In this document: positions 31,152-32,862 of the stretch, piece after piece
Layout: each line of letters begins with the position of its first letter
Position numbering within the stretch: the first letter of the stretch is position 1
From: Bacteroidales bacterium
Lineage (GTDB): Bacteria; Bacteroidota; Bacteroidia; Bacteroidales; VadinHA17
Direction of reading: 5' to 3'
DNA length: 32,862 nt
NCBI GenBank assembly: GCA_017882305.1
Contig: JADGPU010000029.1
Span: 1 to 32,862 of the forward strand
The notes under the pieces: generated by a model
Seen by the model: the letters and a program-made list of their open reading frames with translations, nothing else
Told to the model about the DNA's origin: nothing
Databases searched by the model: none
Program-made: the position numbers and the translations under genes

Positions 31152-32862
31152 TCATTCTGATTTTGATTTTACTTTAATAATTGCAAATCCATTTATAGGA
31201 AGACCTTTAGAAGACATGCCCTGAACATTTATTAGATAATTACCCTGTAAATCAGATGTATAACATTCAATTTGTAGTTCTTCTTTATTATGCAGAATGA
31301 TTTCCGGATCCCATAATAATACCTGCCTTAAATCAGGCATATGTTTATTGATATTGACGGGTATATAATTCTTTGGTTTTGAAAAGCTTTGGCTTGATAA
31401 TAGCTGGTATCTTACCGTTGGCGTTGTAAATTGAATATTATTAATTTCCAGATTTTTGCTAAAAACGGCAAGAATTCCTGAAAGCGGCATCTCTCCATAA
31501 TATCTGATTACCGGTAACATATCGATGCGTTTTATTTGATTGGTTCCAAGATTAATAATCTGATTTACATCATTAATAGGTACTCCATCCAAAAAAATTA
31601 TTGGTTCTATGTTAAGAAAACCTTTATTCTGAGTATCAGTAAAACTCAAAATATAATTATCGTTGTTTTTTCTGACCTTCAAAGCAGGCAAAAGTTCTCT
31701 TGAAATCTCAATAAAATCCGGAAGTGGAAGATAATCAGCAGGAAAGACTCTTGAATTAGGAGTGTAGTAAACCCTTGGAATTGCGGATGAATGCTCAATT
31801 TTTCTTCCGGTATTTGTTTCAGCTCTTTCAGTGTAATATCTTTGAATTTCAGAAATATTCACACTCCTGAGTACACAAGATTTGAGACCAGGTTCATTTA
31901 ATAAATATGATGGAATATATGGTTGAAACAATTTGAATTTGTCATCAAGTTCGATAATTGCTTTAGCATTCTCTTTAAGCCTTATGAATAACTCTTTGCC
32001 TTCATAGTAAGGATTAAGAAGAAATCTAAACGACCCCGATAAATCGGTTGAAGTGTACTGCATATTTGCGATACTATCCGGAGTGGAAACAAGAACAGTA
32101 TAGATGATTGTGTCGGTTGCATTTTGCCTGTTAGTTAAAACAGTCGGATTGTCAGATTGTCGGATAGTAAGAATTCTTCCTTCTATGATTGTCTCTTTTA
32201 TTTCAGGCTGATATTTATATTGATTTTGTCTGGATTCCCCTCTTATTATAGGTTTATCAGTGCCACTAAAATATTCTGAAAGAGAAGGCTCTTTGTTAAA
32301 ACCGGGGGAAATCTCATTAACTGAAACCGAAAGCCAGGCAATGGAATCTCCGGGAATATCTTTAGCTTCAATAGAAAACGTCACTTTTTCTCTTGTATTA
32401 AATAGCTGTTTGTTCAAATGAACGACCAGATTTCCATTTCCTGTATTATTGCCGGAATATTGACCTGGGGAAGCAGATGATGGCCCAGTATAAAATGTAC
32501 TATCAAACAGTTCTAATTTCTTATCAAATCGATTTGCAATTACTATCTCTTTTGTAAAATAGGAATCTTCACCTTCATTTCTCATCCAATTTGTATAACA
32601 TACCAACTGGTAAATATCTGAATGCAAAGTATCCGGTAGGTACATGTTTCCAAAAGCCGTTTGATTGCTTAGTTCCACTCTGACCTGCGTTATCTGCATA
32701 TTATGACGGTCACGTAATACCATATAAGCATATTTACTCATCTGTCCGGGAATTCCCTTTAAATACATAGTATAGAATAAGTTATCGCCGGCAATGTAGA
32801 TATCTCTGTCAGTATGAAGGTAGACATTTTCTGATTTAACAGATTTGTAGTTGTTCTGTGCT
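31152..32862 (-). CDS. Large envelope protein with MG2-like and TonB-receptor plug-like segments (5′ end outside window)
   Basis: The frame has no stop up to the window edge: before the internal methionine at 32768 it reads ENVYLHTDRDIYIAGDNLFYT, the strand pattern of an MG2 (macroglobulin) domain. The true start is therefore beyond base 32862, and at least 569 residues lie inside. The next part (KLELFDSTF ... NTREKVTFSIEAKDIPGDSIAWLSVSV) continues the macroglobulin-like strands. Near the C-terminus, IEPIIFLDGVPINDVNQIINLGTNQIKRIDMLPVIRYYGEMPLSGILAVFSK resembles the plug of TonB-dependent receptors, but no β-barrel follows. It may be a surface or periplasmic scaffold of the MG2/plug type seen in Bacteroidota. 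Function is unknown. Confidence 0.8.
   Translation of the reverse strand, partial: AQNNYKSVKSENVYLHTDRDIYIAGDNLFYTMYLKGIPGQMSKYAYMVLRDRHNMQITQVRVELSNQTAFGNMYLPDTLHSDIYQLVCYTNWMRNEGEDSYFTKEIVIANRFDKKLELFDSTFYTGPSSASPGQYSGNNTGNGNLVVHLNKQLFNTREKVTFSIEAKDIPGDSIAWLSVSVNEISPGFNKEPSLSEYFSGTDKPIIRGESRQNQYKYQPEIKETIIEGRILTIRQSDNPTVLTNRQNATDTIIYTVLVSTPDSIANMQYTSTDLSGSFRFLLNPYYEGKELFIRLKENAKAIIELDDKFKLFQPYIPSYLLNEPGLKSCVLRSVNISEIQRYYTERAETNTGRKIEHSSAIPRVYYTPNSRVFPADYLPLPDFIEISRELLPALKVRKNNDNYILSFTDTQNKGFLNIEPIIFLDGVPINDVNQIINLGTNQIKRIDMLPVIRYYGEMPLSGILAVFSKNLEINNIQFTTPTVRYQLLSSQSFSKPKNYIPVNINKHMPDLRQVLLWDPEIILHNKEELQIECYTSDLQGNYLINVQGMSSKGLPINGFAIIKVKSKSE

Overview
The window looks like a chromosomal segment from a member of the Bacteroidota. 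The supporting signs are the AT-rich intergenic DNA, a secreted protein with a type IX secretion (gliding-type) C-terminal domain, short lipoprotein signals, promoters carrying the Bacteroidota −7 box TAnnTTTG, and many families typical of that phylum. I cannot place it more finely. Almost every gene is on the minus strand; the one clear exception starts at 4395.

Layout, left to right. 1-700: a REP-associated tyrosine transposase (RAYT) between inverted REP palindromes. 919-4012: a cold-shock protein with a good terminator, an MgtA-type Mg2+ P-type ATPase and a tiny membrane protein. 4395-5012: a forward-strand protein resembling the methyltransferase-like N-terminal part of Bacteroidota sugar transferases. 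5109-7733: a repeat-rich type IX-secreted adhesin-like protein. 7884-9689: a universal stress protein, a secreted coiled-coil protein and a lipoprotein. 9864-15666: a likely operon reading DUF6600 protein, CsbD-like protein, MlaE, MlaF, MlaD/MCE and a BamA-like outer-membrane barrel. 15843-19363: PIG-L deacetylase, GT4 glycosyltransferase, GH100-like (α/α)6 glycosidase and an ECF-type sigma factor. 19507-25519: GH130, a GT4/(α/α)6 fusion and a second GH130 in overlapping frames, then a YihY/BrkB membrane protein. 25757-29429: an envelope-stress-like operon (two lmo0937 proteins, two paralogous signal/anchor proteins, YtxH, cupin, holin-like, unknown, AI-2E transporter). 29667-32862: an HMA-AraC regulator and a two-gene secreted-protein unit cut by the window edge.

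The most striking signal is a shared promoter architecture, found nine times by eye: TGTGAAT, 2 nt, TGTAAC, 15 nt (16 once), TGTAAC, 21 nt, then a TAnnTTTG-like −7 box. It precedes the forward gene at 4395 and minus-strand genes starting at 4012, 7733, 9029, 9689, 15666, 19363, 25519 and 29429. The nearest TGTAAC sits about where the −33 element of a housekeeping promoter would be, and the two TGTAAC copies lie two helical turns apart. This suggests one activator, or an alternative sigma factor, switching on the whole block. The membership (CsbD, YtxH, lmo0937, lipid transport, envelope proteins, glycan enzymes) reads as a general envelope or osmotic stress regulon.

Within it, two co-regulated glycan operons (PIG-L/GT4/GH100-like and GH130/GT4-GH/GH130) form a plausible undescribed oligosaccharide synthesis and turnover system. 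The Mla-type lipid transporter is paired with a BamA-like barrel, and no MlaA is visible. Functions are inferred from sequence reading only; no database search was run.
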